Shown here in pieces: positions 9,581 through 18,664 of a DNA stretch of 53,483 nt (its first letter is position 1; each line of letters begins with the position of its first letter). The translations under genes and the position numbers were made by a program. The notes beneath the pieces were generated by a model that was not told the DNA's origin, did not search any database, and saw only the letters and a list, made by a program, of their open reading frames with translations. The stretch comes from JAZQHR01 sp045540815 (GTDB taxonomy: Bacteria; Bacillota; Clostridia; UMGS1810): contig JAZQHY010000043.1 of NCBI GenBank assembly GCA_045540815.1, forward strand, positions 1 to 53,483, in the 5' to 3' direction.

Positions 9581-10693
9581 TCAGTTAATGATTGTCATTT
9601 CAGTTTCTTTATCGAAGATATGAATCTTGTTAGCATCAAATGCTACATCGATAACATCGTTCATCTTAGCAGTAGTTCTAGGGTTAACTCTTGCTGTAAT
9701 TGCGTTGCCTTCAATCTTTAGATATAGGTAAGTTTCAGCACCAAGAAGTTCTGTAACGTCAACGTCAGCTTTAACAACCATATCTGGGTTAGCAGCGATA
9801 AACGCTTCTTCATCGTGGATATCTTCAGGTCTGATACCGATAACAACTTCTTTGCCGTCGATGTCGATACCTTCAAGCTTAGCAGCCTTGCCTTCTGGAA
9901 GCTTAACTTTGCTGTTACCAAATGTTAGGTATACGCCGTCTTCTTTTTTATTAACAACTGCGTTTATGAAGTTCATCTGTGGGCTTCCGATAAAGCCTGC
10001 AACGAACATATTAGCTGGTTTTGAGTAAAGCTCGATAGGGCTTGCTACCTGCTGTACGAAACCGTCTTTCATAACGATGATTCTAGAACCCATTGTAAGA
10101 GCCTCTGTCTGGTCATGTGTAACGTAGATGAAGGTAGTTTCTAGTTTTTTATGAAGCTTGTTGATTTCTGTTCTCATCTGAACACGAAGCTTAGCATCAA
10201 GGTTTGATAGAGGTTCGTCCATAAGGAATACCTTTGGTTCACGAACGATAGCACGACCTAGAGCAACACGCTGTCTCTGACCGCCTGATAGTGCAGCAGG
10301 CTTTCTGTCAAGAAGGTGAGAGATGTCAAGAATCTTAGCAGCTTCTTCAACACGTCTTTTTATTTCATCCTTAGGAGTTTTTCTGATTTTAAGACCGAAT
10401 GCCATATTTTCAAAAACTGACATATGAGGATATAGAGCGTAGTTCTGGAAAACCATCGCGATATCTCTGTCCTTTGGTGCCATATCGTTAACAAGCTTGC
10501 CGTCGATGTAAAGCTCGCCTTCAGAAATCTCTTCAAGACCTGCAATCATTCTAAGTGTAGTAGATTTACCACAACCAGAAGGACCAACAAGTACGATAAA
10601 TTCTTTGTCTTCTATATCCAAGCAGAAGTCAGATACGGCAACAACTCCGCCTGCATATTTTTTGTAAATGTGATCTAATTTTAATCCAGCCAT
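9581..10693 (-). CDS. msmK: carbohydrate ABC transporter ATP-binding protein (MsmK/UgpC type)
   Basis: The 370-residue protein has Walker A 'GPSGCGKSTT', signature 'LSGGQRQRVALGRAI', Walker B 'VFLMDEPLSNLDAKLR' and the C-terminal TOBE/regulatory extension typical of MalK/UgpC/MsmK. Such ATPases energise several sugar importers whose permeases are encoded elsewhere. No permease or binding-protein gene is adjacent, which fits the shared MsmK role in Firmicutes. It is a single-gene unit with a candidate promoter and inverted repeat upstream. Confidence 0.93.
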   Translation of the reverse strand: MAGLKLDHIYKKYAGGVVAVSDFCLDIEDKEFIVLVGPSGCGKSTTLRMIAGLEEISEGELYIDGKLVNDMAPKDRDIAMVFQNYALYPHMSVFENMAFGLKIRKTPKDEIKRRVEEAAKILDISHLLDRKPAALSGGQRQRVALGRAIVREPKVFLMDEPLSNLDAKLRVQMRTEINKLHKKLETTFIYVTHDQTEALTMGSRIIVMKDGFVQQVASPIELYSKPANMFVAGFIGSPQMNFINAVVNKKEDGVYLTFGNSKVKLPEGKAAKLEGIDIDGKEVVIGIRPEDIHDEEAFIAANPDMVVKADVDVTELLGAETYLYLKIEGNAITARVNPRTTAKMNDVIDVAFDANKIHIFDKETEMTIIN

Positions 10694-10763
10694 ATTTAAG
10701 TACCTCCGTTTTTGTATTTTTTAGTTTTAAGACTTTGTAATTAAAATATTTTTACATACATAT

Positions 10764-10792
10764 ATGATACCACAAAATCTTCTTTAATGTAA
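10764..10792 (-). promoter_or_regulatory. promoter of the ABC ATPase gene
   Basis: On the minus strand, -35 TTACAT (10792-10787) and -10 TATCAT (10769-10764) are spaced by 17 bases and face the gene starting at 10693. Confidence 0.5.
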
Positions 10793-10797
10793 TGGTC

Positions 10798-10825
10798 AAA
10801 TAACCAAAAAAAACTATGGTTATTT
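10798..10825. promoter_or_regulatory. inverted repeat upstream of the ABC ATPase promoter
   Basis: An 8-bp perfect inverted repeat AAATAACC/GGTTATTT with a 12-base spacer lies just upstream of the -35 box. It could be a regulator-binding site. The rest of 10830-10990 is featureless AT-rich DNA. Confidence 0.3.
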
Positions 10826-10992
10826 AGCAATTTTGCATAAAAGAAAACATCATATTGTGCTTCATTCAAAAAATATTCATATAATTAGTAGGTTTTGCAC
10901 AATTAATTTATGATTTTTTGTGCGTTTTTTCTTCATTATTGTGTGTAAAAATTCAAAAAAGATAATGGTTTCAATATTTTTAGTGAATTTGC

Positions 10993-11024
10993 AAAAAAAC
11001 CGCCGTATTTTTTGGCGGTTTTTA
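10993..11024 (-). terminator. terminator of the pseudouridine synthase gene
   Basis: On the minus strand AAAACCGCC/GGCGGTTTT is followed by a T run, ten bases after the gene's stop codon. Confidence 0.85.
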
Positions 11025-11033
11025 CAACTTAAA

Positions 11034-11750
11034 TTACAAATTTGGGTTTTTTAAAAGTTTGGATATTTCTTCGGTTGTAAGCTTTCTGCACTCGCCAAGC
11101 AAAAGGGAGTCATCTAAATACAGGCTTCCCATACGAATGCGCTTTAGATATACAACGGTTTTGCCTACCTTTTCAAACATACGCTTTACCTGATGAAATT
11201 TCCCCTCGCATATGGTGATTTTCGCCTCGGATATATCACCTGACGATACTATGCAGAGCTTTGACGGAAGTGATGTAAAGTCGCCAAGGTCAAGGCCGTT
11301 TTTAAAGGCTGAAATGTCGTCATCTGTGAGTTTTCCTTCCACGCGCGCGTAATACTCCTTTTCAACGTGCTTTTTTGGTGAAAGCATCTTGTGTGCGGTA
11401 TCGCCGTCGTTAGTAAGGATAAGCATACCTTCTGTGTCGATATCAAGCCTTCCCGCAGGGAACAATCCATACCCCGAAAACTCGTTGGGGATAATATCAA
11501 GTACGGTTTTTTGATATCTGTCCTCTGTTGCACTGATATAGCCTGACGGCTTGTTCATCATTATATAAATGTATTTTTCATAGGTTACTTTTTTGCCTTT
11601 ATAACACACCTCGTCGCTTTCAGGAGATATGTGTACAGCCCCATTTTTTATAACCTCACCGTTTACAGTTACCTCGCCCTTTTTTAATATAAGCTTTAAT
11701 TCTCTTCTCGACGCCACCTGACAGTCGGAGAGCATTTTATCCAGTCTCAT
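11034..11750 (-). CDS. rsuA: RsuA-family 16S rRNA pseudouridine synthase
   Basis: The 238-residue protein has an N-terminal S4 domain ('MRLDKMLSDCQVASRRELKL') and the pseudouridine synthase domain with catalytic aspartate in 'GRLDIDTEGMLILTNDG'. The RsuA/RluB/E/F branch modifies single uridines in rRNA; RsuA itself acts on 16S rRNA. The small-enzyme length and S4 linker fit RsuA, though RluB-type specificity cannot be excluded. It is monocistronic. Confidence 0.88.
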   Translation of the reverse strand: MRLDKMLSDCQVASRRELKLILKKGEVTVNGEVIKNGAVHISPESDEVCYKGKKVTYEKYIYIMMNKPSGYISATEDRYQKTVLDIIPNEFSGYGLFPAGRLDIDTEGMLILTNDGDTAHKMLSPKKHVEKEYYARVEGKLTDDDISAFKNGLDLGDFTSLPSKLCIVSSGDISEAKITICEGKFHQVKRMFEKVGKTVVYLKRIRMGSLYLDDSLLLGECRKLTTEEISKLLKNPNL

Positions 11751-12249
11751 TTTATCACCTTTAAAAATTTTTGCGGAGAGTACAAATTGTAAAAGACAAA
11801 AATCCGCATATCTTTTTTGTTGAATTTAAAATAAAAATAATTAGTGTAAACCATTATACAATTTTATGTTTTCTATTTTAAAACAAAAAATCCTTCCAAA
11901 ATGTTTGTTTTTATTCATAGTAAATCAAAAATCCTGAATAACAGCAAAAACGCACACCAAAACGCATTATATTTTCAACCAGGTTTACATAAGATTTTAT
12001 CAAATTGTTTATTTTTTTAAAAAAATATCCACATATCAACACCCTTATCCACAAGTTTTTAGTTAAATAACTGCCATTTTTTAGAGTTATCCACAGGTTT
12101 GGCTGAAATTCCCGGTGGATTATGCGTTAGTTACAAAAAAAATAAAAATAGGGTTACATAATAGGTGTTATGGAAAGCTTAAATACATTTTCTGTAAAAT
12201 TTATGTCGGATTTTATCGAAATTTTATGCAAAAAAATTTAATTATTCAC
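11751..12249. other. AT-rich intergenic region upstream of ctsR
   Basis: About 500 bases lie between the divergent rsuA and ctsR genes. Besides the DnaA-box cluster (separate entry) it holds long A/T runs near 12010-12025 and no convincing ORF, known RNA or riboswitch. Confidence 0.6.
12025..12095 (+). promoter_or_regulatory. cluster of DnaA boxes
   Basis: Two perfect TTATCCACA boxes (12045-12053 and 12087-12095) and one single-mismatch ATATCCACA box (12025-12033) lie in the same orientation. Immediately beside them is an AT-only run that would melt easily. The cluster is ~12 kb from dnaN. It may be an origin component, a DnaA-titration site, or DnaA control of the neighbouring genes. Confidence 0.65.
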
Positions 12250-12277
12250 TTGACAAAGATAAAAATATGAGTATAAT
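12250..12277 (+). promoter_or_regulatory. sigma-A promoter of the ctsR operon
   Basis: A consensus -35 TTGACA (12250-12255) and consensus -10 TATAAT (12272-12277) are spaced by 16 bases. The start point would fall inside or just before the CtsR operator. Confidence 0.85.
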
Positions 12278-12287
12278 CAAAGTAGAA

Positions 12288-12310
12288 GGTCAAAGATAGT
12301 CAAAGTCAAA
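12288..12310 (+). promoter_or_regulatory. CtsR operator
   Basis: GGTCAAAGATAGTCAAA at 12288-12304 matches the CtsR heptad direct repeat exactly, and a third GTCAAA follows at 12305. It lies between the -10 box and the ctsR start. The operon should therefore be repressed by its own first product until heat or protein stress. Confidence 0.92.
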
Positions 12311-12325
12311 AAGAGGTGTCTTAAA

Positions 12326-12778
12326 ATGAAAATTAGTGATGTAATAGAAAGCTTTATTGGTGAAATGTTTTCATCGGACGATAGCATAGAATTAAAAAGA
12401 AATGAGCTTGCATCATATATAGGGTGTGTGCCGTCGCAGATAAACTATGTAATACAGACGCGTTTCACAACCGAGAGAGGATATATAGTTGAAAGCAGAC
12501 GAGGCGGAGGCGGATATATAAAGATTACCAAGGTCAAAATGGATACGCAAAATCTTATAAGACATATGCTTGAAAGCCTAGGTGACCGTATGGACACGGG
12601 GACTTGTGAGGCGATAGTGGCAAATCTTTTGTCAAACAATATAATCGATGAAAAAAACGCAAAGATTATACTTGCCTCGTGTAGTGACAACACACTACGC
12701 ACAGTAATTTCAAACAGCGATGCAAGAAACATCTTAAGATCGGTAATAATTAAAAATATACTTATTAATCTGGTGTAG
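12326..12778 (+). CDS. ctsR: CtsR transcriptional repressor of class III heat-shock genes
   Basis: The 150-residue protein has the winged-helix N-terminus and the glycine-rich wing 'SRRGGGGYIKI', which reads DNA and is the temperature-sensing loop in CtsR. The C-terminal helical domain is present and the length is normal. It represses its own operon through the operator at 12288. The ATG follows AAAGAGGTGTCTTAAA. It is first of the four-gene ctsR-mcsA-mcsB-clpC operon. Confidence 0.96.
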   Translation: MKISDVIESFIGEMFSSDDSIELKRNELASYIGCVPSQINYVIQTRFTTERGYIVESRRGGGGYIKITKVKMDTQNLIRHMLESLGDRMDTGTCEAIVANLLSNNIIDEKNAKIILASCSDNTLRTVISNSDARNILRSVIIKNILINLV

Positions 12779-12797
12779 GTCAAAGGAGATGATATAT

Positions 12798-13298
12798 ATG
12801 TTATGCTCAAACTGTAAAAAGAACACGGCAAATTTCTACTATAAATACAAGCACGGGAATGAAACAGTAGAGCTGCACCTCTGCGAAGAGTGTGCGAAAA
12901 AGCTTGGGTATATCGGGAGTGACAGTCATTCTATAGACTTTACTGATATGCTGTCAAACTTTTTCACCTTCCCTGCGCTAAAAACCAAAGCAGTTCCAAT
13001 CATTAAATGTGAAAAATGCGGTGAAACGTATGAGGAATTTAAAAAGACAGGCAAGCTTGGTTGTGAAAAATGCTACGAAACGTTTAATGACACACTTGAT
13101 TCAGTTCTCGGGAACATACAGACTTCCCTTTCTCATAAGGGTAAAATCCCCGGTGACAGAGGCGAGGAAATAGCAAAAACAAAGAAGATAAATTCACTAA
13201 AAGACGAGCTAAGAAAATGCATACTTGAAGAAAAATACGAAAAGGCTGCAGAGCTTCGTGATATTATAAAGAAAATGGAGTCAGGAGGCGATGAGTGA
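12798..13298 (+). CDS. mcsA: McsA, zinc-binding activator of McsB arginine kinase
   Basis: The 166-residue protein has paired CxxC motifs (CSNC, CEEC, CEKC, CEKC) for zinc, then a C-terminal UVR motif 'LRKCILEEKYEKAAELRD'. McsA activates McsB and helps target proteins to ClpC. I chose the ATG at 12798, because an earlier ATG at 12789 directly touches the GGAG ribosome site while 12798 is nine bases away. It overlaps mcsB by one base (TGATG), suggesting translational coupling. Confidence 0.93.
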   Translation: MLCSNCKKNTANFYYKYKHGNETVELHLCEECAKKLGYIGSDSHSIDFTDMLSNFFTFPALKTKAVPIIKCEKCGETYEEFKKTGKLGCEKCYETFNDTLDSVLGNIQTSLSHKGKIPGDRGEEIAKTKKINSLKDELRKCILEEKYEKAAELRDIIKKMESGGDE

Positions 13299-14314
13299 TG
13301 GCAGTAAAATGGTTTGAAAAAGAGGGTTTTCGCGATGATGTGGTTATAAGCACAAGGGTGCGTCTTGCAAGAAACGTCGAGGGCTTTGCATTTCCAAGAC
13401 GAATGAGCGAGGCTGATAGCAAAAGTCTTGCTGAAAAGGTGTCGGCAGTTTTAAAAGAAACAGGTTATGGCTTTGAAGAAACGGATATTGCATCTCTTTC
13501 GGAAATTCAGAAAAACTTTCTTTTAGAAGAGTACACCATAAGCAAAAACCTGTTTGACGGACAGCTTTCAAGAAAGGTGTTTACCGGAAATGATGGTCAC
13601 GTGAGCATTATGCTAAACGAAGAGGACCATCTAAGACTTCAGTGCATTTATGCAGGATTTGAGCCTGACAAAGCATACGACCTTATAAACAAGGTGGATA
13701 ACTTAATTAGCGGAAAGCTTTCGTATGCATTTTCCGAAAAATACGGGTACCTTACCACTTGCCCTACAAATGTCGGCACAGGTATGAGGGTATCGTTTAT
13801 GCTTCACCTTCCTGCACTGTCTATGACGGGACACATTGACGAACTGTTTGCCGCTATAGGAAAGCTTGGTATAGCGGTGCGCGGTGTGTATGGCGAGGGA
13901 AGTAAATCTACAGGGCATATTTACCAGATTTCCAATCAGGTTACGCTGGGACTTGCAGAGGAAGAGATTATAGAAAAGCTTACCGAGGTGGTAAACAGAA
14001 TTATCACTCAGGAAAAGGAGCTTAGAAATAAGATTTCAAAAGAAAACGGCATAGCATTTGCCGACAAGATAATGCGTTCATACGGCGTTTTAAAGTACGC
14101 ATCGGTAATGAGTACAAGCGAGCTTTTGGAACTTCTTTCAAAGGTAAGACTTGGAATATCAATGGGCATGATAGAAGGTGTAAAGCTGTCAGACATTACA
14201 AATATAATGATTTCATCACGTCCCGCGCACATAATGAGCGGCGAAGAAAATGTTTTGTCTGCGTTTGAACGCGACGTAAAAAGGGCTAAACTTATAAAAG
14301 AGATACTTAAATAA
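13298..14314 (+). CDS. mcsB: McsB protein arginine kinase
   Basis: The 338-residue protein is a phosphagen-kinase fold with 'VVISTRVRLARN', 'LTTCPTNVGTGMRVS' (active-site Cys block) and 'GEGSKSTGHIYQISN'. McsB phosphorylates arginines on CtsR and on misfolded proteins, marking them for ClpC-ClpP. The ATG at 13298 overlaps the mcsA stop; an upstream GTG at 13295 is less likely given the AGGAGG nine bases before the ATG. Confidence 0.95.
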   Translation: MAVKWFEKEGFRDDVVISTRVRLARNVEGFAFPRRMSEADSKSLAEKVSAVLKETGYGFEETDIASLSEIQKNFLLEEYTISKNLFDGQLSRKVFTGNDGHVSIMLNEEDHLRLQCIYAGFEPDKAYDLINKVDNLISGKLSYAFSEKYGYLTTCPTNVGTGMRVSFMLHLPALSMTGHIDELFAAIGKLGIAVRGVYGEGSKSTGHIYQISNQVTLGLAEEEIIEKLTEVVNRIITQEKELRNKISKENGIAFADKIMRSYGVLKYASVMSTSELLELLSKVRLGISMGMIEGVKLSDITNIMISSRPAHIMSGEENVLSAFERDVKRAKLIKEILK

Positions 14315-14361
14315 TTTGCTTGTATGATTTTAAAAGCGATTACTTAAAGGAGGAATAGTTT

Positions 14362-16779
14362 ATGGATAACAGATTCAGCGAAAAATCAAAAGCTGCACTT
14401 TCCTGTGCGCACGAGGCTGCCACTGAACTTTCGAGCAGTTTTGTAGGAAGTGAGCATATCCTTTTAGGTATTATAAAAGAGGGTACTTCCATAGCGGCAA
14501 AGGCACTTTTTGAACAGGATATCACAGAAGAAAAGGTTAAAGAAAAGGTTAAGGAATATTCAAACCCTGCTGACACTATCGGCTTTATGCAGGCAAATCT
14601 TCCGTTAACTCCAAGAACAAAGACTATTATAGAATTAAGCTTTAACGAGTCAAGACGCACGCAGTCGGCGTACATTGGTCCGGAGCACATACTCCTTGCG
14701 ATATTCAGAGAAGGCGAAAATATGGCGCTTAAAGTTCTTTACGAGCTAGGGCTTAACATAAACGATGCGGTGTCGTATATGTTTTCAGGTGCGGCAGGCG
14801 GAAACAGTAAAAAGGGCGGACAGAAGGACGCAAAACTCGAAAACCTCTCTCAGTTTGGTACAGATTTAACCGCACTTGCTCGTGAGGGCAAGTTTGACCC
14901 CGTTATAGGCAGAGATATGGAAATTGACAGGGTGGTACAGATACTTAGCCGTCGAACTAAAAACAATCCTTGCTTAATAGGTGAGCCGGGTGTTGGTAAA
15001 ACCGCTATTGCAGAAGGTCTTGCGCAGAAGATTGCATCAGGAAAAATTCCTGATATATTAAAGGATAAGAGAATATTCTCGCTTGATTTGTCGGGTATGA
15101 TAGCAGGTACAAAATACCGAGGCGAGTTTGAGGAAAGAATAAAAAAAGCACTTGACGAGGCGAAGGAAAATTCGGATATAATTTTATTTATCGACGAGGT
15201 GCACACATTAGTCGGTGCAGGCGCGGCAGAAGGTGCAATGGACGCGGCAAACATTTTAAAACCTCTGCTTGCACGAGGTGAACTGCAGATAATAGGTGCT
15301 ACAACGCTTAATGAGTACAGAAAAAACATCGAAAAGGACTCAGCGCTTGAAAGACGTTTTCAGCCGATAACCGTTGGCGAGCCTACAGTCGACGAAACTA
15401 TACAGATACTAAAGGGTATTCGTGACAAGTACGAGGCTCATCACAAGGTGGGCATTACAGACGAGGCTATCGATGCGGCGGCAAAGCTCTCTGCAAGATA
15501 CATTACCGATAGATTTTTACCTGACAAGGCGATAGACTTGATAGACGAGGCGGCATCAAAGATGAGGCTAAAAACCTTTACCGCACCGCCTGATGTAAAG
15601 GAGCTTGAAAAACGCCTTGAGGAAATAGCCGCAAAGAAACAGGAAAGCATAAAAGCCGAAGAATTTGAAAAGGCGGCTAAGCTTCGCGACGAAGAAGAAG
15701 CTGTAAAAAAAGAGCTTGAGGAGAAAAAGTCAGGTTGGAAATCGGCAAGCGGTGATACAAATGTGCAGATAGGCGAAGACGAGATATGCGACGTTATATC
15801 GCAGTGGACAGGTATCCCCGTGAAAAAGCTTGCACAGGAGGACGCAGAGCGTCTTAAAAATATGGAAAACATTCTTCACCAGCGCGTTATCGGTCAGGAC
15901 GAGGCTGTAAATGCGGTTGCAAAGGCGGTAAGACGAGGAAGAGTTGGATTAAAAGACCCTAAACGTCCTACAGGCTCGTTTATATTCCTAGGCCCTACAG
16001 GCGTGGGTAAGACAGAGCTTTGTAAGGCGCTTGCCGAGGCAATGTTTGGCGATGAAAATGCAATCATAAGAGTGGATATGTCGGAATATATGGATAAGCA
16101 CAACGTGTCACGTCTTGTTGGCTCGCCTCCGGGATTTGTTGGTTACGAGGAAGGTGGACAGCTTACCGAAAAGGTACGCAGAAAGCCGTATTCGGTAGTG
16201 CTTTTTGACGAGATAGAAAAGGCGCATCCCGATGTGTTTAATATCCTACTCCAGATACTTGAGGACGGTATATTAACCGATTCACAGGGCAGAAGGGTTG
16301 ATTTTAAAAACACGGTTATCATTATGACGTCAAACATTGGTGCAAGACTTATAACCGAAAAAGAGCGAAAGCTGGGTTTTGGCTCAGTTGAAAAAGAGAA
16401 TGACACAAGCTATGAACAGGTTAAGGGAAACGTTGTCGGTGAGCTTAAGAAGATGTTCAGACCAGAGCTTTTAAACCGAATAGACGAGATAATAGTGTTT
16501 AGCCAGCTATCGGAGGAAAATATCGAAAGCATCACAAATCTAATGCTTTCTAACCTTAAAAAGCGAATGAAGGCGCTTGATATAAATGTTGAGTTTACCG
16601 ATGCGCTTGTGAAATATCTTGCGAAAGAGGGCTTTGACATAGCCTATGGTGCAAGACCGCTAAGACGTGCTATTCAGTCAAAGGTTGAGGACTTTCTCGC
16701 AGACGAAATGCTGTCAAACGATTTAACCGGCAAGGATATCACGCTTGACGTGGAAGACGATAAGGTTGTAATAAGATAA
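14362..16779 (+). CDS. clpC: ClpC AAA+ protease regulatory ATPase
   Basis: The 805-residue protein has the double Clp N-domain, AAA+ module 1 with 'GEPGVGKTAIAEG', a UVR-containing middle domain (EEFEKAAKLRDEEE), AAA+ module 2 with 'GPTGVGKTELCKALAE' and 'VLFDEIEKAHPDVFN', and the C-terminal D2 small domain. It unfolds arginine-phosphorylated and other substrates for ClpP. The start follows AAAGGAGGAATAGTTT. It is last in the ctsR operon, followed by a strong terminator. Confidence 0.97.
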   Translation: MDNRFSEKSKAALSCAHEAATELSSSFVGSEHILLGIIKEGTSIAAKALFEQDITEEKVKEKVKEYSNPADTIGFMQANLPLTPRTKTIIELSFNESRRTQSAYIGPEHILLAIFREGENMALKVLYELGLNINDAVSYMFSGAAGGNSKKGGQKDAKLENLSQFGTDLTALAREGKFDPVIGRDMEIDRVVQILSRRTKNNPCLIGEPGVGKTAIAEGLAQKIASGKIPDILKDKRIFSLDLSGMIAGTKYRGEFEERIKKALDEAKENSDIILFIDEVHTLVGAGAAEGAMDAANILKPLLARGELQIIGATTLNEYRKNIEKDSALERRFQPITVGEPTVDETIQILKGIRDKYEAHHKVGITDEAIDAAAKLSARYITDRFLPDKAIDLIDEAASKMRLKTFTAPPDVKELEKRLEEIAAKKQESIKAEEFEKAAKLRDEEEAVKKELEEKKSGWKSASGDTNVQIGEDEICDVISQWTGIPVKKLAQEDAERLKNMENILHQRVIGQDEAVNAVAKAVRRGRVGLKDPKRPTGSFIFLGPTGVGKTELCKALAEAMFGDENAIIRVDMSEYMDKHNVSRLVGSPPGFVGYEEGGQLTEKVRRKPYSVVLFDEIEKAHPDVFNILLQILEDGILTDSQGRRVDFKNTVIIMTSNIGARLITEKERKLGFGSVEKENDTSYEQVKGNVVGELKKMFRPELLNRIDEIIVFSQLSEENIESITNLMLSNLKKRMKALDINVEFTDALVKYLAKEGFDIAYGARPLRRAIQSKVEDFLADEMLSNDLTGKDITLDVEDDKVVIR

Positions 16780-16782
16780 ATA

Positions 16783-16816
16783 AAAAAGGATGCGTTGTAT
16801 ATATCGCATCCTTTTT
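16783..16816 (+). terminator. terminator of the ctsR-clpC operon
   Basis: The stem AAAAGGATGCG/CGCATCCTTTT is followed by a T run, directly after the clpC stop. Confidence 0.9.
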
Positions 16817-16890
16817 TGTGTCTATGACGAAACGTGGAGTAAGACAGGGTGTGTTTCCAACTTAGCTCGAATTTTGTTTGTCCACGCCGA

Positions 16891-17069
16891 TGTGTATTCC
16901 CGTGATAAAACTCCCAATGCTACATTTGCTAAAACGGAATTTTCGTGAGTTGGCAGACACCGAGCAATAGCATATCAAAGGCTCCCTTGTGTAAAGGGAG
17001 CTGGCACCGAAGGTGACTGAGGGATTGAAGGTCTGCCGTCCGCTGTCCGTTTTTACACGGAAACACACA
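16891..17069 (-). repeat. dispersed ~178-bp inverted-repeat element, copy C
   Basis: This copy has the terminal blocks of copies A and B in the opposite orientation (TGTGTATTCCCGTGATAAAA... to ...TTTTACACGGAAACACAC). Its middle is quite different: a GGCTCCCTT/AAGGGAGC hairpin, then GCACC/GGTG and CTGAGGGATTG. A lone GTGTGTTTCC at 16849-16858 next to it may be the truncated end of another copy. Confidence 0.8.
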
Positions 17070-17119
17070 CCATCGTGTCAAACTAATGTTGTGCTCTTTC
17101 CTGCAATCCAAAACAATTT

Positions 17120-17584
17120 TTAACTATTATGAATTTCTATATGCTTTGCTCCGCCGGTGCGAAGTATTTTTGCTACCTTTCCTGATGTGTCGGCATTTAC
17201 GGGCATTGAAAATAGTACGCGCCCTTCCCTTAGCTGTTTTTCGTATCGGTATGCCGAAGGCTCGTGAATGCCTAAATCCATTACCGCGCTTATTATCGAC
17301 CCCGACGAAGGGTCAGTCATAACCGATGATGCAGGTCCTACCGAGCCGACTATACCCATTCCCGGAACGGCTATCGATTTTAAATCAAACATAAAACCTG
17401 TCGACTGCCCTATATCACCTGCGTTTTCTAAAATACCGCTGGCATATCCTACCGAGCTTTCATCAAAATCGTTTCTTGTTATAAGCGATATCTCGCCTGA
17501 TGCTATCCCGGAATTTCGTATTTCCTGACACGCGTTTGATGCGTAATCGTATGAATCAAATATCCCTGCTATAATTTTTTTCAT
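17120..17584 (-). CDS. general stress protein 17M-like (YflT) domain protein
   Basis: The 154-residue protein starts 'KKIIAGIFDSYDYASNACQEIRNSGI', resembling the YflT/GSP17M N-terminal fold that precedes a glycine-rich segment. It has no catalytic motif or membrane span. In Bacillus the family is part of the sigma-B general stress response; the role here is unknown. ATG at 17584 was chosen because GAGGTG lies six bases upstream; a GTG at 17593 overlaps that ribosome site. It is monocistronic. Confidence 0.6.
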   Translation of the reverse strand: MKKIIAGIFDSYDYASNACQEIRNSGIASGEISLITRNDFDESSVGYASGILENAGDIGQSTGFMFDLKSIAVPGMGIVGSVGPASSVMTDPSSGSIISAVMDLGIHEPSAYRYEKQLREGRVLFSMPVNADTSGKVAKILRTGGAKHIEIHNS

Positions 17585-17644
17585 ATTGTTCACCTCAAAA
17601 AATTTTTCTTAGTTAGTGTTTCCAAAACGTGTGTTTAATATTTC

Positions 17645-17673
17645 TTGATTTGAGTGATTTTTTAGAGTATAAT
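17645..17673 (+). promoter_or_regulatory. sigma-A promoter of the M14 peptidase gene
   Basis: -35 TTGATT (17645-17650) and a consensus -10 TATAAT (17668-17673) are 17 bases apart, upstream of the ATG at 17714. Confidence 0.75.
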
Positions 17674-17713
17674 TAAGCTATCTTAATACATAAATTTGTA
17701 TTGAGGTGAAAAA

Positions 17714-18610
17714 ATGAATTTTGATAAGCTTGACTATGAAAAAATGATTAATTGCATTTTAAAACTTCAAAAAAAGCACAGACTTACCGAGGTGTATTCG
17801 GTTGGCAAAAGCGTAGAGGGCAGAGAGCTTTTGTGCATAAAATTCGGGAGAGGCAACAAAAAAATATTTTTAAACGGAGCGCATCACGCGCTTGAATGGA
17901 TTACATCGTCACTTCTTGTGAGTTTTTCGTTTGATTTTTTAAATTCACTTGAAAATGCAAAATGTTTGTATGGCTATGACCTTAATAAAATTTACAAAAA
18001 GGTTAGCTTTTATATAATGCCTATGGTAAATCCCGACGGAGTAAATGTAGTGTTAAACGGGCTTGATGGTACAAATGAGTACCATAGGTTAATAAAAGAA
18101 ATGTTAAACGGAAAAGACGTGAAAAAAATCTGGCAGGCAAATATACACGGAGTGGATTTAAACCACAATTATGATGCGTCGTTTTACAAGGGTAAAACAC
18201 TTGAGATAGAAAACGGTGTGTTTGGCGCTGGACCTACACGTTTTTCGGGGGGAACGCCGTTTTCTGAGCCGGAAACGATATCGGTGCGTGATTTATTTGA
18301 AAAGGAATTGTTTAATCTGTCGCTTGCGTTTCATTCACAAGGCGAGGTTATATATTGGGATTATTACAATAAGTCGAAATATTTTGATATGGCTAAAAAA
18401 CTCTCTGAAGTAAGCGGATATGAGCTTGACGAGGCAGGAGGGATAAGTTCCGTTTCAGGATTTAAGGATTGGGTAATAGACAAATACGAGGTACCTGCTT
18501 TTACAGTCGAGGTGGGAAAAGGCAAAAATCCAATTTCATTTTCACAGTTTTGCAAGGTAAAAGAGGACAATACAAAATTGATTTTGGAGGCGGCGAGTAT
18601 AATACATTAG
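17714..18610 (+). CDS. M14-family zinc carboxypeptidase (probable cell-wall gamma-D-Glu endopeptidase)
   Basis: The 298-residue protein has the M14 zinc site 'GAHHALEW' (H..E) with the third ligand in 'LAFHSQG', the arginine/asparagine block 'VDLNHNYD' and the catalytic glutamate in 'FTVEVGKG'. The closest functional group is the gamma-D-glutamyl-diamino acid endopeptidases (YqgT/ENP1) that trim peptidoglycan peptides. No signal peptide or LysM domain is present, so it probably acts inside the cell on recycled muropeptides or during sporulation. Confidence 0.85.
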   Translation: MNFDKLDYEKMINCILKLQKKHRLTEVYSVGKSVEGRELLCIKFGRGNKKIFLNGAHHALEWITSSLLVSFSFDFLNSLENAKCLYGYDLNKIYKKVSFYIMPMVNPDGVNVVLNGLDGTNEYHRLIKEMLNGKDVKKIWQANIHGVDLNHNYDASFYKGKTLEIENGVFGAGPTRFSGGTPFSEPETISVRDLFEKELFNLSLAFHSQGEVIYWDYYNKSKYFDMAKKLSEVSGYELDEAGGISSVSGFKDWVIDKYEVPAFTVEVGKGKNPISFSQFCKVKEDNTKLILEAASIIH

Positions 18611-18664
18611 GTTTACATAACGCCGATTAATGAGAGTAAATAATATACGAAAGAAGGTGGTTGT

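Noticed and set aside
16862..17322. Open frames in and near repeat copy C
   Set aside because: They read through the inverted-repeat element and the antisense of the stress-protein gene, without ribosome sites.
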